Shown here piece by piece: positions 6,911 through 15,613 of a DNA stretch of 57,339 bases. Source of the stretch: an uncultured Collinsella sp. Lineage in GTDB: Bacteria > Actinomycetota > Coriobacteriia > Coriobacteriales > Coriobacteriaceae. Within the stretch, counting starts at the first letter, position 1, and each line of letters starts with the position of its first letter. The notes under the pieces were generated by a model. That model made no database searches, was not told where the DNA came from, and was given only the letters and a program-made list of their open reading frames with translations. The position numbers were made by a program, and so were the translations under genes. The DNA lies in contig CALJCO010000106.1 of NCBI GenBank assembly GCA_938023905.1, positions 1 through 57,339 on the forward strand, in the 5' to 3' direction.

Positions 6911-9592
6911 CTAATCCTCGAGCAAATCCTCGATAAAACCGACGCGGTAGTTCTTGAAGATGACCTCGCCACCGTCTTGCGTGGCGTCCAGATCGACATC
7001 GCCCATGATGCCAAAGTCGTGGTCGCCGTCCTCGTCGGCAAAAATCTGGTGCACGTGCCACACGTGGAGCGCCTTCTCGTCGGACTCGTCGATCGAGAAC
7101 ATAGCAGAGGAGCGCGCGTCGCCGTCGGTGAGAATCTCCTCGTGCTGCTCGTGGTAAGCGTCGAGTGCTTTTTGCCAGCGGATCTCGCTCATGCCCCAGT
7201 CGTCGTCGAGTTCGCCCAGGTCGCGCACATGCTCGCGGGCGGCAAGAGTCACGCGGCGGAAGAGCGCGTTGCGCACCAACAGCGTGCAGCCGCGACGGTC
7301 CGCCACGACCTCGTCGATGCCCTGCGGCGGCGTGGCGTCGAGGGCTGCCGGGTTGCCAGCGTTCTCCCACTCGTCTACCAAGCTCGAGTCGACCGAGCGC
7401 ACCACAAAGCCCAGCCACGAGATAATGTCGCGCAGGCGCTCGTCGCGCTTCTCGATGGGTACGGTGCGGTCGAGCGAACGGTAAGCCTCTGCCAGGTAGC
7501 GCAGCAAAATGCCCTCGGAGCGGGCGATGCCGAGCTTTTGAATGTAGCCCTTAAAATCGCTCGCGCTCTCCAGCATATCGCGCAGAACGCTCTTGGGAGA
7601 GAGTTGGTAGTCGTTTGCCCAGGGTACTTCCTGGCAGTACTTGTCAAAGGCGGCGTCGAGCAGGTCCTCAAGCGGCTTTTCGTACGTGACGTCCTGAATA
7701 CGCTCCAGGCGCTCCTCATACTCGATGCCGTCGGCCTTCATCTCGGCCATAGCGCGATCGCGCGCGGCACGCTCCTGTGCGCGCAGCACCTGTTTGGGGT
7801 CCTCGAGCGTGGCCTCGACCATCGAGATCAGATCCATGGTATAGGTCTCGCTCTCGGGATCGAGCAGCTCCAGCGCGGCAAGCAAAAACGGTGAGAGCGG
7901 CTGGTCGAGCGCAAAGTCCTCGGGCAGGTCGACCGTCAGCGCGTAGTCGATGTCCGGCGCGGCATCAGCCGGAGCGTCGGGTGCGGGCGGTACCTCGGTG
8001 CGCACGACGACCCCGGAGTCGATGAGCGTGGCGAAGATTTCGTCGGCGCGAACCTCGAGCTTAGCCTTTTCTTCGGGAGTCTGCAGGCTCGTCTCGATGA
8101 GGTCGTGTACGCGGGCGCGGGCGTCGCCGCCCTGCTCGACCACGCTAATCACCATGGAGTGTGTGATGCGAAGGCGCGGCTTGAGCGTTTCGGGCTGCGT
8201 CTCGATCAGGCGCTCAAAGGTCTGCTTGTTCCAGGTGACAAAGCCCTCGGGGGCCTTCTTCTTTTTAATCTTGCGGAGCTTCTTGGGGTCGTCGCCCGCC
8301 TTGGCCATGAGCTTGGCGTTCTCGATCTCGTGCTCGGGTGCCTCGGCAATCACCATGCCCTCGGTATCGAAGCCCGAGCGGCCGGCGCGACCGGCAATCT
8401 GATGAAACTCGCGGGCGCGCAGACGACGCATCTTGTAGCCGTCGAACTTGGTGAGCGCGGTGAGCACCACGGTATGGATGGGCACGTTGATACCGACGCC
8501 GAGCGTATCGGTGCCGCAGATGACGGGCAACAGGCCCTGTTGTGCCAAGCGCTCGACCAGCAGACGATAGCGCGGCAACATGCCAGCATGGTGCACGCCG
8601 ACGCCGCATCCGAGCAAGCGCTTAAGAATCTTGCCAAAGGCCGTCGAGAAGCTCGTGCCCTTGGCCGCCTCCTTGATGGCCCCACGCTGCTCCTTGCTGG
8701 CAATACCAAAGTTGGCGAGGGATTGCGCCGTCGCAAGTGCGGCGTCCTGGCTAAAGTGCACGATGTAGAGCGGGGCCTCGCCGCGGCGCATTGCGAGCTC
8801 GACCGTGCCCTCGAGGGAGGTCGTCACGTAGTCGTAGCTCAGCGGCACGGGGCGTGGGGCATCGACGACCAGATCGCACGCGGCGCCGGTGTGCTCCTCG
8901 AGTGAGGCGGCGATCGCGGTGACATCGCCGAGCGTGGCGCTCATGAGCATGAATTGTGTGTGAGGCAGGGTGAGCAGCGGTACCTGCCAGGCCCAACCGC
9001 GATCGGGGTCGGCAAAGTAGTGGAACTCGTCCATGGCGACGCAGCCCACATCGGCATCTTCGCCCTCGCGCAGTGCGTCGTTAGCAAGGATCTCTGCCGT
9101 GCAGCAGATGACGGGCGCTTTAGTATTGATATGCGTGTCGCCGGTGATCATACCGACGTTATCGCGGCCGAGCACCTGTACCAGGTCGAAGAACTTTTCG
9201 CTGACCAAGGCTTTGATGGGGGCCGTGTAATAGCAGCGCTTGCCCTGCGCCATGCCCATAAAGAGCATGCCCAGCGCGACGAGCGATTTGCCCGATCCGG
9301 TCGGTGTGCCCAAAATGACGTGATCGCCGGCAGCCAGGTCCATGAGGGCCTCTTCTTGGTGATCCCACAGCTCGATGCCGCGGTCGCTCGTCCATTCAAA
9401 GAAGCGTTCGAAGGCCTGATCGGCCGTGAGCCACGGTTCGGGCTCACTGCCGTCTTCGGGCTCCCACCAGGTGGGGGAGAGCGCGCCGAGCGAGCCGAAC
9501 TCGGCCTCGGTTCCCGTGCCGCCCGAGAATGAGCTGGCGGCGCCGGCGCCCGAGACGGTGCTGGCGGCGGTATCTGTCGTGGTCTGTGCCAT
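6911..9592 (-). CDS. Ski2-like DEAD/DEAH-box helicase with DUF3516 domain
   Basis: The 893-residue SF2 helicase carries motif I GTPTGSGKS (residues 95-103), motif II DEFH, motif III SAT, a VHHAGMLPRYR segment and motif VI QIAGRAGRSG, then a long C-terminal half of the DUF3516 type. Such proteins are common in actinobacteria and resemble Ski2/Mtr4 RNA helicases; an RNA-turnover role is inference. I chose the ATG at 9592, giving MAQTTT; the TTG at 9625 has no ribosome site. The first 60 residues are low-complexity. It is probably monocistronic, with a palindromic element about 120 bases upstream. Confidence 0.88.
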   Translation of the reverse strand: MAQTTTDTAASTVSGAGAASSFSGGTGTEAEFGSLGALSPTWWEPEDGSEPEPWLTADQAFERFFEWTSDRGIELWDHQEEALMDLAAGDHVILGTPTGSGKSLVALGMLFMGMAQGKRCYYTAPIKALVSEKFFDLVQVLGRDNVGMITGDTHINTKAPVICCTAEILANDALREGEDADVGCVAMDEFHYFADPDRGWAWQVPLLTLPHTQFMLMSATLGDVTAIAASLEEHTGAACDLVVDAPRPVPLSYDYVTTSLEGTVELAMRRGEAPLYIVHFSQDAALATAQSLANFGIASKEQRGAIKEAAKGTSFSTAFGKILKRLLGCGVGVHHAGMLPRYRLLVERLAQQGLLPVICGTDTLGVGINVPIHTVVLTALTKFDGYKMRRLRAREFHQIAGRAGRSGFDTEGMVIAEAPEHEIENAKLMAKAGDDPKKLRKIKKKKAPEGFVTWNKQTFERLIETQPETLKPRLRITHSMVISVVEQGGDARARVHDLIETSLQTPEEKAKLEVRADEIFATLIDSGVVVRTEVPPAPDAPADAAPDIDYALTVDLPEDFALDQPLSPFLLAALELLDPESETYTMDLISMVEATLEDPKQVLRAQERAARDRAMAEMKADGIEYEERLERIQDVTYEKPLEDLLDAAFDKYCQEVPWANDYQLSPKSVLRDMLESASDFKGYIQKLGIARSEGILLRYLAEAYRSLDRTVPIEKRDERLRDIISWLGFVVRSVDSSLVDEWENAGNPAALDATPPQGIDEVVADRRGCTLLVRNALFRRVTLAAREHVRDLGELDDDWGMSEIRWQKALDAYHEQHEEILTDGDARSSAMFSIDESDEKALHVWHVHQIFADEDGDHDFGIMGDVDLDATQDGGEVIFKNYRVGFIEDLLED

Positions 9593-9715
9593 GTGTGGTT
9601 GCTTTCTCTCGCGATTGTCCGCCAACTATTATGGCGTAGCGGCGGCGCGGGGTGCCAGCGCGCGAGAAAATGCAGGAAATGGGCGTTCTGCCCAGCCGTT
9701 TGGTGCAGTAGCCAG

Positions 9716-9838
9716 CTAAGTGAGTAGACTTTTTGCGATATCGCGAGCACATGGCTTTTGCGCAAGGGCTCTACCTGCGGTTTTAGTTTTCGCTATGCGG
9801 GTTGTGCTTGGCTATTGCTAAATAGTCTACTCACTTAG
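9716..9838. repeat. 123-bp palindromic, MITE-like element
   Basis: The ends are a perfect 15-bp inverted repeat (CTAAGTGAGTAGACT at 9716-9730 and its complement at 9824-9838). The arms continue imperfectly for 21 more bases on each side to a shared GCACA (9747-9751 and its complement at 9803-9807), so each arm is about 36 bp around a 51-bp centre. It holds no ORF and sits in the 311-base gap between the helicase start and trmB. The shape fits a non-autonomous mobile element or a large hairpin. The rest of the gap shows nothing clear. Confidence 0.55.
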
Positions 9839-9903
9839 GTTTGAGGACCGTTCGCTGGCGCTTATTTGCGCTTGTTTGCCGATGCCGCGACCATCAGAAG
9901 CCC

Positions 9904-10743
9904 CTAGGACTCCTGCGGTAAGCGCTTCTTGCCCTTGCGGGCGCGGTTTCTAAAGTTCTCGACGGCTTCTTCCATGCCCAGAGGCACATAGGTGAGCTCA
10001 TCGAGGTTATCGGGCAGGTAGCAGGCAAGACTTTGCTCCTGCATGTGACCCGCCGTGAGCACATCGTCACTGGGATGTGCGCCGGGTGTGGCGCAAATGC
10101 CATAGACGACGGCACCCATCTCGCGCGTGCGGCGCTCGTATTCGGTCTCGGGGTGCTCGGGATGGTCGCGGCGGACGTCGTCGCTTACCCAAAGCGTGTC
10201 GTAGCCTGCCGCAGCAAACTGCCCCAAGGCGTAGTCGCGCAATGGCTTACTGTCGGTTCGCAGTGTGACGGTGGCACCGGCTGAAAAGAGCGGACGGTAC
10301 AGCATTAGGTGGTCGACATGGACGAGTCGCTTTTTGGCGTACTTGGCCTTGGGCTGCGGCGTGGGAAAGTTGATGGTGATGGCATCGAGCTCGCCTGCGG
10401 CAAATAGCTGCGACAGCGATGCGGCACCTCGGGGCAGGACGAGTGCGTTGGACAGCCCCTGCTCGCAGATTTTCTGTGCGGCATAGGCGATGCAGATGGG
10501 CTCCTGGTCCATACCGATAAAGAGCGTGTCGGGCTCGTGGGCCGCGCGCTCTACAAGGTACGTTCCCTTGCCACAGCCAAGGTCCAGGTGAAGGTGTTCG
10601 AAAGGCTTGCTGCCTGCGGGCGCACAGGCCTTGCGCCAATCTCCGGCATAGGCCTCGGGGTTCGTCTCAATCGCATCGGCATAGCGCTCCAAGCGCTCCT
10701 CGAGCACAAAGTTCTTAGGGGTGCGAGCGTGGACGGCTCCCAT
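9904..10743 (-). CDS. trmB: tRNA (guanine-N7-)-methyltransferase
   Basis: The 279-residue protein has the SAM-binding motif LDLGCGKGTYL (about residues 51-61), an acidic FIGMDQE and the family signature region ITINFPTPQPKAKYAKKRL, a variant of the usual FPDPWPK...H.KRR. TrmB makes m7G46 in the variable loop of tRNA. The protein is longer than usual (about 210-240) because of N- and C-terminal extensions; the last 20 residues are basic. AAGGAG lies upstream of the ATG at 10743. The neighbouring methyltransferase at 10856 runs in the same direction about 110 bases upstream, so they may share a transcript. The signature deviation (Asp to Thr, Trp to Gln) is unusual but the rest fits. Confidence 0.85.
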   Translation of the reverse strand: MGAVHARTPKNFVLEERLERYADAIETNPEAYAGDWRKACAPAGSKPFEHLHLDLGCGKGTYLVERAAHEPDTLFIGMDQEPICIAYAAQKICEQGLSNALVLPRGAASLSQLFAAGELDAITINFPTPQPKAKYAKKRLVHVDHLMLYRPLFSAGATVTLRTDSKPLRDYALGQFAAAGYDTLWVSDDVRRDHPEHPETEYERRTREMGAVVYGICATPGAHPSDDVLTAGHMQEQSLACYLPDNLDELTYVPLGMEEAVENFRNRARKGKKRLPQES

Positions 10744-10855
10744 GAGGCTCCTTGGTCATAAGTATGGAACGCATGGCTGCGCGTTCCGGCGATGGGTTAG
10801 AAGGGGGCGATTTGCCCGAACGCTGCGGTGCGGCTCGGCGGCGAGTCGTCGGTGC

Positions 10856-11728
10856 CTACAGACGCTTGAGAATCACATAGCGGTTGAGCTCGCCGCTGCG
10901 ACCGTCGGCGTGGAAACGCTCGAGCTCGCGTACGGGAACCTCGCCGCTCTTGTAGAACGTACGGACGCCGCGCACCAAGTCGGTGATCTGCTGATCGTCA
11001 AAGTGATGGCAATAGCGGTAGGCGTGGCGGTCGTTTTGCCAGCCAATGAGGTGGTCGCCGGCTTCAAACTGCGCGGAATCGTAACCCTCAAACGGCGGGG
11101 TGAGCTCGGCGCGGGCTTCGGCTCGAACGGCCTTGCGCGCCATGCGCTCGTCATTCATAAACTCCCAAAAGCTGATGGCGATGATGCCGCCCGGGTGCGT
11201 CTGGCGCACCAGGGCGTCGAGCACGCGTACGCGGTACTCGCATGACGGCACGTGGTGCATAAAGCCAAAACAGACCGATATTTCGGCGAGCGGGGCGTCG
11301 AAAAGCACATCGGGTGTCTCGGCGGGGTTGAGCTTCATGAGGGCATCGAGCACATCGAGTTCCTGGAAGTGCAGGTTGGGAATGCGCAGCGCGTGGCCAT
11401 GTGCATCGATGGCCAGGTCTTGGCACGAGTCGACGCCGTAGAACTCAAACGGGCAGCTGGCATCTGCCGAGGGGTTTGCGCCGTCGACGCCCTTGGCGGC
11501 AAGTGCGCCGCCGGCGGCAAAGTTCTCGAATCGCATATTGCCGCAGGCAAGATCGAAGACGCGGACGGGATGCTCGATCGTGGCCACATCGAGCTGATCA
11601 AGCGCGATGTCCATGGTGCGCACCCAGCCGGGCCACGGGGCCTGGCGCGTATCGGAAAAGGAAGCGGAGTGCTCGCGATAGAACGTATTGTTGAGCTGGA
11701 TGAGCGATGATGCGAAATCGCGGTTCAC
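10856..11728 (-). CDS. Trm9/ABH8-like class I SAM methyltransferase
   Basis: The 290-residue protein shows several marks of the eukaryotic Trm9/ABH8 tRNA wobble-uridine methyltransferases: an N-terminal FSDTRQAPWPGW (residues 24-35), the SAM loop DLACGNM (59-65), an acidic GVDS, the post-motif HHVPSCEYR...L with PGGIIAISFW, and a late RYCHHF segment. Trm9 methylates 5-carboxymethyluridine at tRNA position 34 to mcm5U. The GTG at 11728 is the best start because GGAGGGAG precedes it by nine bases; the longer form has no family support. An Elp3 homologue that could supply cm5U34 lies 2 kb away at 13706. The exact substrate is inference. Confidence 0.7.
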   Translation of the reverse strand: MNRDFASSLIQLNNTFYREHSASFSDTRQAPWPGWVRTMDIALDQLDVATIEHPVRVFDLACGNMRFENFAAGGALAAKGVDGANPSADASCPFEFYGVDSCQDLAIDAHGHALRIPNLHFQELDVLDALMKLNPAETPDVLFDAPLAEISVCFGFMHHVPSCEYRVRVLDALVRQTHPGGIIAISFWEFMNDERMARKAVRAEARAELTPPFEGYDSAQFEAGDHLIGWQNDRHAYRYCHHFDDQQITDLVRGVRTFYKSGEVPVRELERFHADGRSGELNRYVILKRL

Positions 11729-11995
11729 GGCGCGGAACTCCCTCCGTTGGCGGTGCGGAATAAACAGTACGACCATACTACCGTTAACGCCGCAACGGGG
11801 ACAACCGAGCTGCGGGTCATTGCTTTGTTTGGACACATTTCCGCAGCTCATATGCGCCCGCAACCTCCGGTTGTCAAAAATCTCACTAGAATAGGTGGCA
11901 TGCTTTTGGCGGTGGCGGATAGATTTTTAACTGTGCAAGGCGCCTTAAGAACAAAAACGGTCCGGCGGCACGGCTGGCATCGCATAGGAGGAACC

Positions 11996-12712
11996 ATGAA
12001 TGTAGAAACTGCTCAGCGGCTCGCCGACCTTCGCCGCAGCAAGGGCTTTAGCCAAGAAGGATTGGCGCGAAAGCTGGGACTGTCGCGCCAGGCGGTCAGT
12101 AAATGGGAGCGCGCGGAGAGCTCGCCTGATACCGAGAACCTGATCTCGCTTGCCAAGCTCTATGGTGTGAGTCTGGACGAGCTACTCAATCCGAGCGACG
12201 AGATCGAGGACGATATCGAGTTTGAGAACGAGGACCGTGCTCGCCAGCGCGAGGCCGAGGCGGCCGAGCGCGCCCGTACCCACGAGGCGGCAGCGCGCGC
12301 TACCGAGGCGGCAACACAGGCGAGTGATGCTGCGGCCAAGGCGGCGCAAGCTGCAAGTTGGAGCGCACAGGCGGCTAACGCCGCGACGGCGCAAGCGACG
12401 AGCGCTGGCGCGGTCAATCCGACTCCAGTGAAAGGTCCGTTCCAGTCGTTTCCGTATTGGGCCGTGTGCTGGCTGCTGTTCTTTTTACTGATGTTCCTGT
12501 TTGGTGGTGCCCCCTTTGCCGCACTGATCTTCTTTACGATCCCCATCTATCACTGGGTGGCGCGTGCGCTCGACGGCGATTGGGCGCGCGGGAATATTCA
12601 GGTTGGTCCGGCGCCGGTGGCATCCAGGGCTCAGGATGATTCCCCTGCGGTTGATACCGACGTGGCTACCGCGACCCCCGTTGATCCGAGCGCCAAAGAA
12701 GGTGATGAATAA
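11996..12712 (+). CDS. XRE-family regulator with alanine-rich linker and membrane segment
   Basis: The 238-residue protein has an XRE helix-turn-helix at residues 1-65 (the LRRSKGFSQEGLARKLGLSR helix pair, then VSKWE). A charged, then Ala-rich linker follows (about 75-140), with one or two membrane segments (about 155-185) and a soluble tail. The linker is rich in AA pairs and probably helical. The ATG at 11996 has a strong AGGAGG. Its stop codon overlaps the start of the DUF4097 gene (TAATG), so the two are translationally coupled. A membrane-tied XRE protein next to a DUF4097 protein suggests an envelope-stress or surface sensor pair; this is inference. Confidence 0.8.
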   Translation: MNVETAQRLADLRRSKGFSQEGLARKLGLSRQAVSKWERAESSPDTENLISLAKLYGVSLDELLNPSDEIEDDIEFENEDRARQREAEAAERARTHEAAARATEAATQASDAAAKAAQAASWSAQAANAATAQATSAGAVNPTPVKGPFQSFPYWAVCWLLFFLLMFLFGGAPFAALIFFTIPIYHWVARALDGDWARGNIQVGPAPVASRAQDDSPAVDTDVATATPVDPSAKEGDE

Positions 12713-13608
12713 TGAAACTCTCGCATGAATCGAAGGTGCGTCTGGGCGTTGGCATCGGAGCGTTTGTGCTTATTGTTGGGCTTGTCTTTGGCGCTTCGCG
12801 GACATGGATTCATTTTGATGGTCCGTGGGATCTCGGCACTATTGCATCCGGCTTGTCCGGTAGGGACGATGCGGTTGACGCCGATGTTTTGAACGATGGC
12901 GGTAAGTATTCCGCTCAGCCTCAGCAGCTTTCGAGCACGACTTTTGATGCCGATGAGTTCCGCTACCTCGATTTCGATATCAATGCGGCTTCGGTGGACG
13001 TCAAGGTTGTTGATGGCAACAAGGCTCGCGTTATCGAGCGGGGGCGCGTTGCCGAGGGTATGGATGCCTCCAAGGCCGCGACGCAAAACATCGCATCCGT
13101 CGAGGACTCGACGCTCAAGGTTTCCCAGTTTGGAAGTGACGACGGTAAGGCAATCGATCGCTCAGTTACGGTCGAGCTGCCGCGCCGTGTTGCCGAACAT
13201 CTGAAGGGAGTCAACGCGCACGTGGGCTCGGGCGATCTGCAGATTGCCGGTGTCATCTGTGATGGTTTCGACCTTTTCCTGGGTGCGGGAGATGTAGAGT
13301 TTACGGGCAGCGTGACTGATGCGCTCAGCGCTGAGGTCGGTTCGGGCGATGTGACGTTCGAGCTTTACCAGGCCCCCGCGAAGTCGATGGACGTGAGTGT
13401 GGGCTCGGGCGATGTGGAGATGACGGTTCCGAACTCGACGGGCTTTAAGGCGAGCCTCACCTTGGGCAGCGGCGACTTCGAGAGCGATTTCCTTCCGCTT
13501 GACTACGACGGCGAGACCATTTTGAATCTTGAATTCGATAACGGCGATAAGTCTGCTACGTATCGTTTTGAGGTCGGTTCGGGCGACATGTCGTTTGATC
13601 CGGAGTGA
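12712..13608 (+). CDS. Membrane-anchored DUF4097-family beta-repeat protein
   Basis: The 298-residue protein has an N-terminal membrane anchor (about residues 10-30, VGIGAFVLIVGLVFGA) and then an extracellular part built from repeated beta strands. The VGSGD/LGAGD/LGSGD motif occurs six times between about 170 and the C-terminus, which is typical of DUF4097 (LiaG-like or adhesin-like beta-helix) proteins. Similar proteins occur with PspC/LiaS-type envelope-stress genes, but their biochemical role is unknown. The start overlaps the stop of the XRE gene by one base. A strong terminator follows. Confidence 0.8.
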   Translation: MKLSHESKVRLGVGIGAFVLIVGLVFGASRTWIHFDGPWDLGTIASGLSGRDDAVDADVLNDGGKYSAQPQQLSSTTFDADEFRYLDFDINAASVDVKVVDGNKARVIERGRVAEGMDASKAATQNIASVEDSTLKVSQFGSDDGKAIDRSVTVELPRRVAEHLKGVNAHVGSGDLQIAGVICDGFDLFLGAGDVEFTGSVTDALSAEVGSGDVTFELYQAPAKSMDVSVGSGDVEMTVPNSTGFKASLTLGSGDFESDFLPLDYDGETILNLEFDNGDKSATYRFEVGSGDMSFDPE

Positions 13609-13655
13609 CATGCGGTTTTCGGAGATCGGTGCATATAGGCATGCTCTTTGATGGA

Positions 13656-13694
13656 GGCGCCGGGGCCGTGACGGGCTCCGGCGCCTTTGCCTTT
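13656..13694 (+). terminator. Terminator after the XRE/DUF4097 pair
   Basis: GGCGCCGG pairs with CCGGCGCC around a 14-base loop. TTTGCCTTT follows. Confidence 0.65.
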
Positions 13695-13705
13695 ACAATG
13701 GGGGC

Positions 13706-15613
13706 ATGGAACAGATTATTTTGAACATACTCGAGGCTCTGCGTCGCGGTGAGACCGTGGACGACAAGGCGCTCGTCAAACTGATACATGCCGAGGCGCG
13801 CCGTGAGGGTGCCGACAAACGCGATTTGGCCAAGCGCCGTCTGCTGCCGTTCTACCAGCGGGTGAAGCGTGAGGAGCCGGCTCGTTGGGCTGGGTGGAAT
13901 GTCGATGCCGAGCTGGAACGTCGACTGCTGCAGGTGCTGCGTATGAAGCCGCGCCGAACGGCCTCGGGCGTGGCGACCATTACCGTCATTACCAAGCCGT
14001 GGCCCTGTTCGGGCGATTGCCTGTTTTGCCCCAACGACCTGCGCATGCCCAAGAGCTATCTGCACGCCGAGCCGGCATGCGCCCGTGCGGAGCAAAACTG
14101 CTTCGACCCGTATTTGCAGGTGAGCGCTCGTTTGACCGCGCTTTCGCAGATGGGGCATGCGACCGATAAGATCGAGCTCATTGTGCTCGGTGGTACCTGG
14201 AGCGACTATCCGCAGGGGTATCAGGCATGGTTTATGTCGGAGCTCTTCCGTGCGCTCAATGAAGACGCCGTGGCGGGCGTGGCGGCTAACCCCATGCTGG
14301 CACGTCCGGGCATCAGCTGTGCCGAGGCGGGGCGCCTGCTCGATGACGCTCCCGCCGATGCCCTGCCGCCGGTGGTGGCGGAGCGTCGCGAGCGCTATAG
14401 GGCTGCCGGTATTGCGACCGATGAGGCCGAGCTTGCCGCCGGCGTTGCCGGCGTGCAAGGGCGTGTGGATGCTGCCGAGGGTGGCTATAACCGCGCGGTG
14501 CGTCGTCTGTACGGCCCCGGCACGCCTTGGGGCGCAGTCGCCGAGTGGCAGACGGCAACGATGGAGGAGCTTGAGCAACAGCAGCGCATCAACGAGACGG
14601 CGAAGCATCGCGTGGTGGGACTCGTTATCGAGACGCGCCCCGATGCCGTAACGCCGCAGGCGCTTACGCTTATCCGCCGCCTGGGCTGCACCAAGATTCA
14701 GATGGGTATCCAGAGCCTCGACCAGCACCTGCTCGATATCAACGAGCGCCGTATTACGGTGGCACAGATCGAGCGAGCGTTTTCGCTTGCGCGCCTGTTT
14801 GGCTTTAAGATTCACGCGCACTTTATGCTCAACTTGCTGGGCGCCACGCCCGAGGGTGACAAGCGCGACTACGAGCGCTTTATGACCGAGGGCGCCTTTA
14901 TGCCCGACGAGGTCAAGGTCTACCCGTGTGCGCTCATCGAGGGTTCGCGCCTGGTGGGCTGTTACGAGCGTGGCGAGTGGCGCCCCTATACCGAGGAAGA
15001 GCTGCTCGACGTACTGGCCGATGACATCGTGGTGACGCCGGCGTTCTGCCGCATCAGCCGCATGATTCGCGACTTTAGCTCCGACGACATTATGGTGGGC
15101 AACAAGAAGCCCAACCTGCGTCAGCTCGTTGAGAACCGCCTGGCTGCTCGGGGTGACGGTGCGACGGTGCGTGAGATTCGCTATCGCGAGATCAGCACGG
15201 CGGGTGCCGACCTGAACGAGTTGGCCCTTGACGAAGAAGTGACGTACGAGACGCCGGTGACGCACGAGCGCTTTTTGCAGTGGGTGACGCCGCAGGGCAA
15301 GATTGCGGGCTTTTTGCGGCTGTCGCTGCCCGATCGCGCATTTGTTGCCGCGCATGCGGACGAGTTGCCGACGACGCCGGACGAGGCGATGATTCGCGAG
15401 GTACACGTGTATGGCATGGCGGCGCGCGTGGGGGATCAAGGCCAGGCAGCCCAGCACCATGGATTGGGGCGTTTGCTCGTAGAGCGTGCGTGCGAGATTG
15501 CCCGGGATGCGGGTTATGCACGCATCAACGTGATCAGTGCGATCGGCACGCGTGAGTACTATCGCCATTTGGGTTTTTACGACCATGGACTCTATCTGCA
15601 AAAGGAGCTCTAG
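13706..15613 (+). CDS. Elp3-family tRNA uridine-34 acetyltransferase (radical SAM + GNAT)
   Basis: The 635-residue protein has a helical N-terminal region, a radical-SAM core with the cluster motif C101-x3-C105-x2-C108 (CSGDCLFC) and the family context CFDPYLQ. The segments IELIVLGGTWSDYP and KIQMGIQS follow, with a GNAT acetyltransferase domain at the C-terminus (GQAAQHHGLGRLLVERA and GTREYYRHLGFYDHG). Elp3 forms 5-carboxymethyluridine at the tRNA wobble position from acetyl-CoA and SAM. Full-length Elp3 is universal in eukaryotes and archaea but sporadic in bacteria. The next gene follows with no gap. A Trm9-like methyltransferase lies close by on the other strand. Confidence 0.9.
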   Translation: MEQIILNILEALRRGETVDDKALVKLIHAEARREGADKRDLAKRRLLPFYQRVKREEPARWAGWNVDAELERRLLQVLRMKPRRTASGVATITVITKPWPCSGDCLFCPNDLRMPKSYLHAEPACARAEQNCFDPYLQVSARLTALSQMGHATDKIELIVLGGTWSDYPQGYQAWFMSELFRALNEDAVAGVAANPMLARPGISCAEAGRLLDDAPADALPPVVAERRERYRAAGIATDEAELAAGVAGVQGRVDAAEGGYNRAVRRLYGPGTPWGAVAEWQTATMEELEQQQRINETAKHRVVGLVIETRPDAVTPQALTLIRRLGCTKIQMGIQSLDQHLLDINERRITVAQIERAFSLARLFGFKIHAHFMLNLLGATPEGDKRDYERFMTEGAFMPDEVKVYPCALIEGSRLVGCYERGEWRPYTEEELLDVLADDIVVTPAFCRISRMIRDFSSDDIMVGNKKPNLRQLVENRLAARGDGATVREIRYREISTAGADLNELALDEEVTYETPVTHERFLQWVTPQGKIAGFLRLSLPDRAFVAAHADELPTTPDEAMIREVHVYGMAARVGDQGQAAQHHGLGRLLVERACEIARDAGYARINVISAIGTREYYRHLGFYDHGLYLQKEL

